Shown: positions 16,919 to 26,605 of the stretch, piece after piece
Numbering within the stretch: position 1 is the stretch's first letter
Layout of the letters: each line of letters starts with the position of its first letter
The notes under the pieces: model-generated
The model's input: the letters and a program-made list of their open reading frames with translations, nothing else
Told to the model about the DNA's origin: nothing
Databases searched by the model: none
Source of the DNA: an uncultured Clostridia bacterium
GTDB lineage: Bacteria > Bacillota > Clostridia > Peptostreptococcales > Anaerovoracaceae
Assembly: GCA_938045615.1 (NCBI GenBank)
Contig: CALIBC010000178.1
Span: forward strand, 124,001-188,000
Direction: 5' to 3'
DNA length: 64,000 bases
Program-made: the position numbers and the translations under genes

Positions 16919-17893
16919 CTATCTACTGTTGCCTCCACGTATGTACTTATACAAGGCTTCCCTTGCCGCCGCCGCTTCAGGAAGCCATCCTGCCGCAAGC
17001 CACGTGTGCATCATTCCCTCTCCTATGAACGTCTGTAGCTCTACGCCGTCTTTCTCACACTTTTTCTTGAATTCGTCAAGTTGAGCATAATATATTTCAT
17101 CGGTTCCATAGAATGTCAAAATCCTCGGAAACCCTTTCCAGCTATGTGCCGCCGAATTTCCGAGTAATCCTTCGGCGCCGCAAAGCGACATCATGTTAGC
17201 CGACGCCTTTACGTAGTCGACGGTGAACATGGTATCACGGGGTTCGATTTTTTCCATGTCGATATATTGCTTTTCCGTGGGTGGCATCAGAATAGTTGCC
17301 GAAACGGGAACAAGCCTCCCCGGAAGCGGTGTATCGGGGCTGTTTTCCGAAATATATACGCACAGGTCAAGGCAAAGCGAACCGCCCGATGACAGTCCGA
17401 AAAACGTTATATCCTCCGAATCATAACTTTTCAGCGCCTTGCGGTATATAGATAAAACCGATTCCAAAAGTCCTTTGCCGGCAACATCGGGCAGGAGTTT
17501 ATGCCATATGATCCATACATCCGCACCTGTTCTATCTGACATCTCTTGGGCAAACTTAAAATCTCCCTCATCTCCGGGCATGATGAATCCGCCTCCAAAG
17601 AAGTAGAAAATCAGTTTGCGCCTCCTGCCCTTGCCGTTGTTTTCTTTGCTCTCCTTAGTATCGCCCAAATCCGCGGCATCGGCGCCATGGATTACGTAAT
17701 ACGGTGTGCCGCCCTCTTCATCTTCCTCAAACTCGTATCTCTCATGGAGTTTTCCGAGTGGCAGCGGTTTAATTTCACGCTTTTTCCTCTGCTGTTCCAT
17801 AAATCGTTCCGGGTCTTTGGCGGCTTTCTTCATCACCGGTCGCATGAGATTCTTAAACATAAATTTTGTCAGATTGTACCTTATACTTGCCAT
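16919..17893 (-). CDS. Alpha/beta hydrolase, hormone-sensitive-lipase type
   Basis: 324 residues, cytosolic (no signal peptide). The oxyanion-hole segment FFGGGF (about 99-104), the nucleophile elbow GLSSGG (about 165-170), a candidate acid in YGTDE (about 268-272) and the catalytic histidine in MMHTW (about 297-301) occur in the order of the HSL/Est family of carboxylesterases. Substrates are probably small acyl esters; the specific substrate cannot be read from sequence. AGGAGG precedes ATG 17893 by about five bases. It is monocistronic, transcribed away from the plus-strand wall-protein gene. Confidence 0.85.
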   Translation of the reverse strand: MASIRYNLTKFMFKNLMRPVMKKAAKDPERFMEQQRKKREIKPLPLGKLHERYEFEEDEEGGTPYYVIHGADAADLGDTKESKENNGKGRRRKLIFYFFGGGFIMPGDEGDFKFAQEMSDRTGADVWIIWHKLLPDVAGKGLLESVLSIYRKALKSYDSEDITFFGLSSGGSLCLDLCVYISENSPDTPLPGRLVPVSATILMPPTEKQYIDMEKIEPRDTMFTVDYVKASANMMSLCGAEGLLGNSAAHSWKGFPRILTFYGTDEIYYAQLDEFKKKCEKDGVELQTFIGEGMMHTWLAAGWLPEAAAAREALYKYIRGGNSR

Positions 17894-18459
17894 ATCTGCC
17901 TCCTTTCAAAACAGTTCTTTCTTGAGCAACAATAAAACAATTCAAACGGTGGAACGTATTTAAACATGTCTTATATGAACCTTGAGTAAAGTATACTTAA
18001 TTTCTTTTAAATCATCAAGGAACATGCAGTGATTGAGACCCAAAGTTAGGCTTATGATTAAATTTTACTGTCGGTGGTAAAAGGTTTATGATAAAATTTT
18101 TATTTTTGATGGACAATTTTATAAGAGCGTGTTAGCATTGAGATCTTAACAAATTCCATAAATTATAGCCTGCATTCTGCAGGTGAAAACTTTCAAATCA
18201 TAACAAACAACAAAATTAGCAATAAAAAATCAATCGATTATAACTTTCATTAAGTGGTCTCCGACAGGCGACCGTAGCTTTGCCGAACGACGGTCTCTTG
18301 AGATACCAAGTCATAGATCAAGGTATAACGGTAAACGGGATATACAGATAATACCGCATAATTAAGTATAGATTTATAGTAAATTGTAGTAAGGCAGTTA
18401 AAATAGCTTACGGTTGAAAAAAAAGGAGTTCTATATATGTAAGAAGGAAAGGAGAAAGT
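17894..18459. other. Divergent intergenic region, AT-rich, with a start-stop element before the wall-protein gene
   Basis: 566 bases separate the hydrolase and the plus-strand wall-protein gene. It is AT-rich with two similar segments (TTATGATTAAATTTTA near 18052 and TTATGATAAAATTTTTAT near 18087). A GACCGT/ACGGTC stem lies around 18270-18293. Near the 3' end AAAGGAG (18422-18428) is followed after eight bases by ATG immediately followed by TAA (18437-18442), then the true ribosome site and ATG 18460. No confident promoter was picked. Confidence 0.5.
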
Positions 18460-21400
18460 ATGTTAAACAACAGCAGAAAGAAAATGGGGCAGGCATTAAG
18501 ACTGCTCGTGGCGACGGTTGCGGCGGTGCTGCTTCTGGGGGCTTTGCCCGCTATGAGTTCCTCGGCGCTGATCGCGCCCGAAGGTAGCGGCGCCTCGCAG
18601 GGCAAGATCTGGATAGGGAACTATACCTCTCAAACCTTTGCAACTATCGATGCGGCGGTCGCAGGCGCATCTGCGGGGGATGTGATCCATATAAGCGGTC
18701 AATTTAAGGAAAACGGTGCTTCGGGCAAAGGAGCTACCGTAAATAAAAACGTTACTCTTGATGTCGCATCCGACACGACCATAACAGGTGACGGCAATTC
18801 AAACGGAATAGCTTTATCAAACGGTGCAACGCTGAAAGCAAGCGGCGGCGCAACCCTAAAGATGAAGAATTTTGCGACTGCCGTTTCAGTGGGTGCCAAC
18901 TCCTCAATCGGAGACGGTAACTATGTTTTGAACGAAAACAAGGCCGGATTTGCTTTGACCGGCAACGGAAAAGTAGAGGGCTCCGCCCGAAACGCATTGA
19001 AGATATCGGCAAGAAACAGCAGCGGCGCCGGTTTTTACTACAACGTGCAGTCACGCTTTATCAGGTGTACCGTAGACGTGCAGGTCAATACCGAAAGTTC
19101 CGAGCAGTACGCCCCTCTAAACATGCAGGACGCTTCGTTTACCACAAAGGGTGTTTGGTTCTACTTCAACAACGCCGGAAACAATAACGTTCTGTCTCTT
19201 GATAATTCCGACTTCTACGTTTACAAGGCAACCGGAAAATCGGCGTATACCACAACGATGACGCTTGAAGGTCCAAGTGAAATCAAGAACGGATCCTCGC
19301 TTACATCCGACGGCGGCCGTATTTCTTTTGCCGGGAAGGCCTTAATGGATGTCAACGGTTCGGCACTGACCTTCAAAAACAGCACCGGCGGCGGTATCAA
19401 CATCGGCGGGGCAAATGCGGGCGTAACTTTTACAGATTCCACGCTTACGGGCGAGAACATGAGAAACAATCCACTTTTTGGCGCAAGAGGAAACTATGCC
19501 GGACAGTTTATTTTGTTCACCGGGAATTCGGTTGTGAATACACCTGCAAGCAATAAGATCTCCGACAACGGGGGCGCAAGCGGTGTGGCAAAGTATGTCG
19601 TAACCGGCGGTTCGTTCAAACTCGCTTATGATGAGAACTATAACTACAATACGACCACGCCGACCAACGGCAGCTCAAACGGAGATGAACACCTTACCCT
19701 GATGACCCTTTCAGATTCAGGGGTAAACAGTCTCAGTCCGGTAAATAAAAACGGCAACACCTACAACTATCCTGTATCCAAGGCTTCATCCGACGGAAAA
19801 AAGCATGTGTGGGTTCCCGCGGCAAAGGTAACATTGAGCCTTAACAACGGAAGTGCGACCTTTGCGGATGGAACTAAAAAAAACAAAACCTTTAAAACGA
19901 TCCGCGGCTATAAGCTGGGCGATGTCGAGGGAAACCCGCAAATTCAAGATCCGACGGACAGCAAAGGGATTTCTTTCCTCGGATGGTTTTACAAAGATGG
20001 CGACGGCAATGAAAAGCAATTCAACCCAAATACCAAGCTTGAAAAAGATCTCGCCGTGTATGCAAAATGGGATAGGAAAAGCATCGTCTATCACAACGGA
20101 AAAGGTGAGACTTTTACAGATTCAATAAGCCCGGACAAGAACCAAGCCCGTGTAATGGCTTTATCCGAAGTTGTGAACGAAAACAATAATTTTGCTGTTG
20201 AGGGCAAAAAATTCAAGTACTGGACGACAGACCCCACGGGTCAGAACACGCCGATCGGAGCGGGTGACAACGTAACTTTTGCACAAGGTGAAAAAAACAT
20301 CGACTTGTATGCCCAATATGAAGACTTGTCCTACACTGTCACCTTTTCGGCAAACGGCGGACAATTTTCATCAAGCTCCGTGTTCAGGCAGAACCCCAAC
20401 GTGTTTGAGGTCAAGGCCGATGCGGACGGAGGAGAAATTGCCGTTGTCAAGAAGCAGGCGACCCATAAGCAGAAGCTTCGCGAGATTTTGGGAACTCTTA
20501 ATCATAACCTTCTGAAGCTCGACAAAGATGCCACAAGAGCCGGGTATCTGGTGGCCGACAATGATTCCTGGTACGTAAAAGCTGACGGGAGCGGAACTTC
20601 TTATCGTTTCGACGACCATATGTTATTCTTCTTTCCTATTGAAGGCGACAATCCGGAAATCACCTCCGACGTAACCTTCTATATCAAATGGAAGAACAAT
20701 CCCGCCGCTACCACCGTGGAAGCACAGGGACTTGAGATGAAAGGCGATATATGGGGCAAAAGCAGAGAAGACAGCTCCAAAACCGAGGTTGCCTATGAGG
20801 GAAAGACGTTCAGTCTTACAGGAGCTGTCGATATTTCTTCGATGAAAGAAAAAATGCAGGCCGTGGAGACTCAATTCCCGGGCGCTGCAGGAAATTTTTC
20901 CTCAATAGCGTTGTCAGAGCAGAAATCGACATTTACCGCCGTGCTAACTTTGCCGGAAGGGATCAAAATTCCGACAAATCCTACGGTCACGGCAGCAGGC
21001 CTTGGTGAATGCTTTGACCTTGCGAAAACTTCTGTCGAGGCAAACAAGGTAACGGTTACTTTCACTCTGAAAAAAGGACTGAACAACTACGAAAAACTCA
21101 AGAATGCCGTTGACTCGGCCGGTATTGCGACAACCCTTTCAAGCGGCAACAATACCGTGACGCTTACCATAGACGGACTTGAGCTTGATTCCGCAAACGC
21201 TGTCAATGAGCAGAAACTCACCGCACTCGGGGAGGTTACGGGTGACTTCCATGCCATAGCAAAGAGAAATTCCAACGTAAGACGTTTCAAGTTCAGCTGG
21301 GCAGCAAAGCAAGACGACGGCGGCAGGGATGAAAATGCCACAAATCCCGATACGCTGCAGAAAACGTTCCTCGTTTCACGCCCGATAGATCTGATACTCG

Positions 21401-24213
21401 AAGGTGACATACTGATAGGAGAGGATACGGGACACGATGAACTGCATGAGGTTACGCCGGGAGACTCTTTGACTTACACCGGCAGGCTCGATGTCTCAGC
21501 CATCAAGGCGCAGATTCAGCTTCTGAAGGACAATTACGGCGGTGATTTTACCAAAATCAAGACCGATAAAGTGAGCAGCGTGTTTACGGCTGTGCTGAAA
21601 GTTCCGGAAGGGCTGACTCTTCCCGACAATCCGACCGCAGAGCTGAAAAGCAACAATTTGTTTGCTATAGACCGTGTCAAGAAAAACGGACGCAATATAA
21701 CCGTCACTATGAAGCTTACCAAAAACTACACGAAATTTTCGGATATTTACAACGACACAATGGCAACGCCAAGCACCCTGAATCTGAATATCGGCGCAAT
21801 AACCGTACCGACCAACACCGCAAACGGCACGCAGCTGACGGTTTCCGGGGATGTTACCGGCAACTTTGTGGGAGAGGCGGTTTCGGAAAGCGGAAAAATC
21901 CAAGCGTATAACTTCAAGTGGAAAGCTGAGCAAACAGACGCCGGCAGAGATTTTCCGGTGAAAGGTACTCCCGACAAAACCATACGCTATACAGTAAATT
22001 CCATAAGCAAAAGCAAGATTACCGTAAAGCACGTGGATCTTGACGGCAGTGAAATAGCCCCTGCGGATTCCAAATCGGGATATTTCCCGGGTAACGGATT
22101 CAAACCGGCATCGCCGGACTACCCGGCAAAAGCAAAGACCGTTTCGGGATACACACTCGTAACGGAAGCCCACGCTATCACAGGACTTTTTGGCAATCAA
22201 CTGACCACCGATACGAACATACCTTTTGAAATCAACGATAAGATCGTTTACTTCGTATACACCAATAGCAAATCAAAAGCCACGGTTAAATACTTAGATG
22301 ATACGGCGGGCGGCGTTGTTCTCCACACAGAGCAACTTGAAGGCATTTACGGCACTACCGATACCTACGGAACCGCAGCTAAGATCAATGATTACAAGAA
22401 TGCGGGTTATGAGGTTGTTTCCGACAATTATCCGCCAAACGGCGTAACGTATAAGCTGCAACCTCAAGAATTTACCGTTCATCTCAAACATAAGATCATG
22501 GATAGAACCGATACCAAAGAATCCAAACTTACCGTTCGCTATCACGGCGCAGGAAGCAAAACTCCTAACGATCATGTGCAGAAAGTCGAATGGAAGCGCA
22601 AGATAAAGGTCGATGTGGTAACCGGAGTGGAGACCGAGGTGGATCCGTGGACTCCGGCAAAAATCAAATACGATGAGGTGGTTTCACCGTCAGTATCCGG
22701 CTATACGCCGGACGTTCCTAAAGTCAATGCCGAGAACGTTACACAAAATGACATCTACCTTGATGTAAATTACCTTGGCGACGGTCAGCATTTGACTTAT
22801 ACCGTGATTGACGATACGGAAAACAAGACCCTTGAAAACGCGCTGCTTGCAAGCGGCTCGTCGGATGGCGTTCTTCCTGCGGGAACATCGGCCGCATACG
22901 ACAATGTTGTAAGCAGATACGAGGCACTGGGATACAAAATGATCTCCAAAGATACTCTGCCTGCAAAATTCGATGACGACAATGCGGTAGATCAGAACGT
23001 GAAGATCCGGCTGGTGCACGATACCCAAGACAATGTTGAGAATGCCGCGTACACATTCACCGTGCGTTATGGCGGTGCAGGCAACTTAAATCCTCCGGAC
23101 AGCACGCAGACTGTGAACTGGAGCAGAACTATCAGAACCGATAAGGTAACGGGAGTAAAAAACGAAGTCGCGGGATGGACCGCTGACAAACTCATGTTCA
23201 ATGAGGTACACTCACCTGCGGTGGAAGGATACACACCTGACATAAATACAGTCGCACAGATGCCGGTAAGCAGAAACAACGTCATCAAAGACGTCAATTA
23301 CACTGCAGATGCCCAGATTCTGACCTACACGGCCATAGATGAAACCGAAAACACAACGCTGGCCGGTGAAAAGACTCTGGCAGTCGGTACTTCTTTTCTA
23401 CCTCTGTCCAATGATACTCATGCTGCCTACGACAAGCTGATCAAAGAATATGAGAACAAGGGATATGAAGTCGTATCCAAAGATACGCTTCCCGCTACCT
23501 TTGACTCCAACAAGGCTATCAATCAGAACGTCACGGTTCGCTTAAAGCACGGCCGTGAGGATGTCACGGAAATAAACCATGTGTCACTTCGGATTCGCTA
23601 TACGGGCGCCGGAGAAAAGACGCCGTCCGATCACCTTCAGAATGCTCAATTCCGGCGTACGGTGACCAAAGACAAGGTTACCGGAGAACCGTTGAACTAT
23701 ACCCCTTGGGTTGCCAACAAGACCAAGTATGACAAGGTTGATTCTCCTGTCATAGCAGGATATACCGTCGATATCGCCTCAATAGATCCGGAAGATGTGA
23801 TACATTCGGATGTAATCAAAGAGGTTCGCTACAAAGCTCTCTCCGCCTCGGGTCGGAATGCGTCCAACGTGCCCGGCTCAGGAGACAAGCAAAACGTTGA
23901 TACCGCTTCACCGAAAATGCCGGACAAAGGAGACAACAATAAAAAAGTCGGTAAAACCTCCAAACAGGTCGGCAGGGGCAAAAAGGTAATTGAAAAGGCG
24001 ACCAGCAAACGTCCATCGTCCCGGAAGTCCAAAGCTTTGCATAAGCATGCCTCACAACAATCAAACGACTCTTCCGGTATCACAAGAACCGCCGGACTTC
24101 CCGACACGGCAGACCGCTCGAATATAGTTCTCTACGCAGCTCTGTTGTTTGCGGGAACCCTGATCCTGGGGCTTCTGATTATCATCGGAAGAAAAAAGGA
24201 AAGAAAAGAGTAG
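18460..24213 (+). CDS. Cell-wall-anchored surface protein (1917 aa) with beta-helix, InlB, MucBP/Mub repeats and LPDTA signal
   Basis: Signal peptide at about 1-37 (LRLLVATVAAVLLLGALPA). Residues about 50-440 read as a right-handed beta-helix (repeated short I/V-x-N/D-G-S-x-L turns). An InlB B-repeat lies at about 455-550, with further beta-sandwich-like pairs to about 1185. A MucBP-like domain (about 1185-1270, KITVKHVDLDG) and about three Mub-type repeats (Y-x-GAG ... DKVTG ... SPxxxGYT) follow to about 1790. A Lys/Ser-rich wall-spanning stretch leads to LPDTA, a hydrophobic helix and RKKERKE at the end, a sortase sorting signal of the LPXTA rather than LPXTG kind. AAGGAAAGGAG fixes ATG 18460. 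Mub/MucBP domains are known from mucus-binding adhesins, so host mucin or glycan binding is the likely role. No sortase gene lies in the window. Confidence 0.9.
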   Translation: MLNNSRKKMGQALRLLVATVAAVLLLGALPAMSSSALIAPEGSGASQGKIWIGNYTSQTFATIDAAVAGASAGDVIHISGQFKENGASGKGATVNKNVTLDVASDTTITGDGNSNGIALSNGATLKASGGATLKMKNFATAVSVGANSSIGDGNYVLNENKAGFALTGNGKVEGSARNALKISARNSSGAGFYYNVQSRFIRCTVDVQVNTESSEQYAPLNMQDASFTTKGVWFYFNNAGNNNVLSLDNSDFYVYKATGKSAYTTTMTLEGPSEIKNGSSLTSDGGRISFAGKALMDVNGSALTFKNSTGGGINIGGANAGVTFTDSTLTGENMRNNPLFGARGNYAGQFILFTGNSVVNTPASNKISDNGGASGVAKYVVTGGSFKLAYDENYNYNTTTPTNGSSNGDEHLTLMTLSDSGVNSLSPVNKNGNTYNYPVSKASSDGKKHVWVPAAKVTLSLNNGSATFADGTKKNKTFKTIRGYKLGDVEGNPQIQDPTDSKGISFLGWFYKDGDGNEKQFNPNTKLEKDLAVYAKWDRKSIVYHNGKGETFTDSISPDKNQARVMALSEVVNENNNFAVEGKKFKYWTTDPTGQNTPIGAGDNVTFAQGEKNIDLYAQYEDLSYTVTFSANGGQFSSSSVFRQNPNVFEVKADADGGEIAVVKKQATHKQKLREILGTLNHNLLKLDKDATRAGYLVADNDSWYVKADGSGTSYRFDDHMLFFFPIEGDNPEITSDVTFYIKWKNNPAATTVEAQGLEMKGDIWGKSREDSSKTEVAYEGKTFSLTGAVDISSMKEKMQAVETQFPGAAGNFSSIALSEQKSTFTAVLTLPEGIKIPTNPTVTAAGLGECFDLAKTSVEANKVTVTFTLKKGLNNYEKLKNAVDSAGIATTLSSGNNTVTLTIDGLELDSANAVNEQKLTALGEVTGDFHAIAKRNSNVRRFKFSWAAKQDDGGRDENATNPDTLQKTFLVSRPIDLILEGDILIGEDTGHDELHEVTPGDSLTYTGRLDVSAIKAQIQLLKDNYGGDFTKIKTDKVSSVFTAVLKVPEGLTLPDNPTAELKSNNLFAIDRVKKNGRNITVTMKLTKNYTKFSDIYNDTMATPSTLNLNIGAITVPTNTANGTQLTVSGDVTGNFVGEAVSESGKIQAYNFKWKAEQTDAGRDFPVKGTPDKTIRYTVNSISKSKITVKHVDLDGSEIAPADSKSGYFPGNGFKPASPDYPAKAKTVSGYTLVTEAHAITGLFGNQLTTDTNIPFEINDKIVYFVYTNSKSKATVKYLDDTAGGVVLHTEQLEGIYGTTDTYGTAAKINDYKNAGYEVVSDNYPPNGVTYKLQPQEFTVHLKHKIMDRTDTKESKLTVRYHGAGSKTPNDHVQKVEWKRKIKVDVVTGVETEVDPWTPAKIKYDEVVSPSVSGYTPDVPKVNAENVTQNDIYLDVNYLGDGQHLTYTVIDDTENKTLENALLASGSSDGVLPAGTSAAYDNVVSRYEALGYKMISKDTLPAKFDDDNAVDQNVKIRLVHDTQDNVENAAYTFTVRYGGAGNLNPPDSTQTVNWSRTIRTDKVTGVKNEVAGWTADKLMFNEVHSPAVEGYTPDINTVAQMPVSRNNVIKDVNYTADAQILTYTAIDETENTTLAGEKTLAVGTSFLPLSNDTHAAYDKLIKEYENKGYEVVSKDTLPATFDSNKAINQNVTVRLKHGREDVTEINHVSLRIRYTGAGEKTPSDHLQNAQFRRTVTKDKVTGEPLNYTPWVANKTKYDKVDSPVIAGYTVDIASIDPEDVIHSDVIKEVRYKALSASGRNASNVPGSGDKQNVDTASPKMPDKGDNNKKVGKTSKQVGRGKKVIEKATSKRPSSRKSKALHKHASQQSNDSSGITRTAGLPDTADRSNIVLYAALLFAGTLILGLLIIIGRKKERKE

Positions 24214-24242
24214 TTCAGTGACTTTGAGCCACAACATATGAA

Positions 24243-24296
24243 AAAAAAGGGCATATCCGATAAATCGTCACGCGGTTTCCGGGAATGTCCTTTTTT
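24243..24296. terminator. Bidirectional terminator between the wall-protein gene and rlmH
   Basis: A-rich arm 24243-24254 pairs with 24285-24296 ending in six Ts, with one G-U pair. The arrangement gives a T-run on either strand, suiting the convergent genes on both sides. Confidence 0.7.
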
Positions 24297-24319
24297 GATG
24301 CCTGCTCATGCAGCGTTCA

Positions 24320-24799
24320 CTACTTGTGATATGGTTCGTTTTTATTTATCTTGAAGCAACGATATATCTGCTCCAGTAGAATCACACGCATCATCTGATG
24401 CGGAAAAGTCATGTCCGAGAAAGAAAGTCGATAATCCGCCCTCGCACTTACTTCTTGCGAAAGTCCAAGGCTTCCCCCTATTACAAATGATATATCACTT
24501 TTACCGGAAATACCGAGAGTCTCAAGCTTCTCCGCAAATCCCTCCGAAACCAGTCTATGCCCGTTTATTTCCAGTGTGATTGTAAAGTTGTTTTCTCCGA
24601 GCTGCGACAGAATTTCCTTTCCCTCAGAAGATTTAACTGCTTCGATTTCCTTTTCTCCGGCATTCAGGGGCAGCTTCGTTTCCTTAAGCTCGACTATTTT
24701 CAACTTACAGTAGTTTTTAAGTCGCTTGCTGTATTCCGAAACGGCTTCCTGCCAATACCTTTCTTTTAATTTGCCTATGCAAATTATCGAAATGTTCAT
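24320..24799 (-). CDS. rlmH: 23S rRNA pseudouridine-1915 N3-methyltransferase
   Basis: 159 residues, the usual RlmH length. It is a SPOUT-class, SAM-dependent enzyme that methylates a pseudouridine in helix 69 of 23S rRNA on assembled ribosomes. The N-terminus MNISIICIGKLKERYW and the C-terminal knot (FVIGGSLGLSQEV, then LSFSDMTFPHQMMRVILLEQ and YRCFKINKNEPYHK) are diagnostic. It follows the WalJ-like gene on the same strand by about 60 bases, an arrangement frequent near the origin in Bacillota. Confidence 0.95.
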   Translation of the reverse strand: MNISIICIGKLKERYWQEAVSEYSKRLKNYCKLKIVELKETKLPLNAGEKEIEAVKSSEGKEILSQLGENNFTITLEINGHRLVSEGFAEKLETLGISGKSDISFVIGGSLGLSQEVSARADYRLSFSDMTFPHQMMRVILLEQIYRCFKINKNEPYHK

Positions 24800-24860
24800 G
24801 TCTCATCCTTTCAATCATAAAATTTGACACATTGACTAATATGCAAGTTGATTTTCAAAG

Positions 24861-25661
24861 CTACACTTTAATCGTGGCGCTTACTTCGCTACGAGCCATA
24901 ACGGAAAGTTCATAATCCCTTCCCGGCATAAAATTTTCTTCAAACAGGATATTTTTTACCGTTATTCGCGCATGCTCGGGAGTATTGTTTTCTCTTGAAA
25001 GATGCGCTAGTAAAATCTTCGGGATATCCCCGGATGCTCGCTGTTTCAGCACTTCACACAATACTCTCCCTGCCGTTTCATTCGACAAATGACCCTTATC
25101 GCCCAGAATTCTTTGCTTAAGCTCAAAAGTATAGGAACTCATCCTAAGTATAGCAACTTCATGGTTCGCTTCCAGTACCAGAAGATCGGCCTTGAGCATT
25201 TCCCCGAATATCTTGTCCGTTATACATCCTGTATCCGTCACCACCGTAACCTGTCTGCCTCCACTCCTGACAGAAAATCCCGTGGGTTGTGCGGCATCAT
25301 GACACAGATCGAATGCTGTAACTTCAATATCTCCCACCGCAAAGTCTTCATCCGGCACTATTCTCATCGCTCTTCCGGCAGGCAGCAGTTCATCAATCTC
25401 TGCAAGCGTGCCATGAGATCCGTATACTACGGCATTTACTGCCTTTCTACCCATCATACGTATACTTTTTATATGATCTATATGCTCGTGTGTAACTAAA
25501 ATCCCATCGACGTGTTCAGGTTCATGTCCATGTTTCCTTAAGCCCGCTATCACATGTTTGCCCGCTATTCCCACATCAACGAGCAGCACTGTGCCCTCAC
25601 TTCTGACCATGTAGCAGTTCCCCGAACTGCCGCTGGCAAATGAAGAAAACTCCAATCCCAT
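24861..25661 (-). CDS. walJ: Metallo-beta-lactamase-fold hydrolase, WalJ/YycJ type
   Basis: 266 residues. Near the N-terminus FSSFASGSSGNCYMV is typical of the WalJ/YycJ group. The metal site appears as THEHIDHI (about 57-64), with further ligands in TDTG (about 139-142), EANHE (about 159-163) and a distal His in LLAHLSREN. Family members are exonuclease-like MBL proteins linked to cell-wall and DNA-end metabolism; in Bacillus the gene belongs to the walRK operon. Here no walRK genes are nearby, so only the walJ-rlmH pair is retained. The symbol rests on family resemblance. Confidence 0.85.
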   Translation of the reverse strand: MGLEFSSFASGSSGNCYMVRSEGTVLLVDVGIAGKHVIAGLRKHGHEPEHVDGILVTHEHIDHIKSIRMMGRKAVNAVVYGSHGTLAEIDELLPAGRAMRIVPDEDFAVGDIEVTAFDLCHDAAQPTGFSVRSGGRQVTVVTDTGCITDKIFGEMLKADLLVLEANHEVAILRMSSYTFELKQRILGDKGHLSNETAGRVLCEVLKQRASGDIPKILLAHLSRENNTPEHARITVKNILFEENFMPGRDYELSVMARSEVSATIKV

Positions 25662-25775
25662 TTATGTTTTTTCCTTTCATTTCAATTGCGAAATCAAATG
25701 ACCCCTTTTTAAATCCTTTATACATTTTCCACCACAAGTACTCCGGAAATCCTCGATTCTTGTCTTTAATATATT

Positions 25776-26405
25776 CTATTTTTTATCCAACACAGACACG
25801 GAAGTTAAACTAACGTAACTCCTGCCGCCATAAGTATAACGGACTTCGAAAATGCAGAACATCACCTGCGGTTTCTCTTCTTCGGAATCACTGTAACTCA
25901 ACTCGCCCTTTCGCAAAAAGTCGAATAAATATATGTCGGTTACACCATCTGCGGAATTATATCGTACCCTTTTATCCTTTCTCTTTTCGGGAGAAACAGG
26001 CATCCCCGGTGCAGTATATAAAGTAATACTGTTAATCTTCGGTTTGATGTTTGTATATCCATCGTCCTGGAAACGCAAGGAAATACGAGAGTTCTTTCTC
26101 TTATCGATAAAAACACAAGGTATATCTCCTTCCACTTTTCCGGTAACGTCGCATCTGTAATCCATTTTCTTGGACTCGGAGAAGTCATTAAATGCTGCTG
26201 CATCAAAGCTTTTTGTCATAGCGGCAGATGGTGAACTGCCCGGTAGGTCAACCAGCATCCTTACATTCGTTTCAGTAGTGATGCGGTTTCCATCCGGTGT
26301 TTCCCGGAATGCAGTAATAAGAATAAATACAATTAAACAGATCAATCCAAGAATAACCATGAGTGTTCCCAACAATATCTTTTTTGCGCGAGATATTTTT
26401 TTCAC
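25776..26405 (-). CDS. Membrane-anchored protein of unknown function
   Basis: 209 residues. One N-terminal membrane helix (about 10-33, ILLGTLMVILGLICLIVFIL) after a KKISRAKK basic start gives an N-in topology, so residues 34-209 are probably extracellular. The outer part is polar with alternating hydrophobics and contains two cysteines (YRCD and IPCVF) that could pair, plus a third near the end. No family is recognised. It stands alone, divergent from rnhA and about 115 bases upstream of walJ on the same strand. Confidence 0.75.
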   Translation of the reverse strand: MKKISRAKKILLGTLMVILGLICLIVFILITAFRETPDGNRITTETNVRMLVDLPGSSPSAAMTKSFDAAAFNDFSESKKMDYRCDVTGKVEGDIPCVFIDKRKNSRISLRFQDDGYTNIKPKINSITLYTAPGMPVSPEKRKDKRVRYNSADGVTDIYLFDFLRKGELSYSDSEEEKPQVMFCIFEVRYTYGGRSYVSLTSVSVLDKK

Positions 26406-26548
26406 TGTAGATCTCTCCTATTCATATATTTACCACGGTCCTTGAACAAATCAATTAGTCAGCAGTAATTATACCACACATACTCTAACAATCCTTCAAT
26501 AATCTTCGCTTACGCATCGGCGAAAAAAACAAAAATCTTACACTCATT

Positions 26549-26578
26549 TTGTACTATCTCCGGGAATTCTTTTATGAT
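26549..26578 (+). promoter_or_regulatory. Candidate promoter of rnhA
   Basis: TTGTAC (26549-26554), an 18-base spacer and TATGAT (26573-26578), ending 27 bases before the ATG at 26606. Only the sequence match supports it. Confidence 0.45.
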
Positions 26579-26605
26579 AAACTTTATTTTGAAAGGAAGT
26601 TTATC

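Noticed and set aside
26549..26605. Upstream TTG start for rnhA
   Set aside because: It falls in the likely promoter; ATG 26606 has a good ribosome site and the family N-terminus follows directly.
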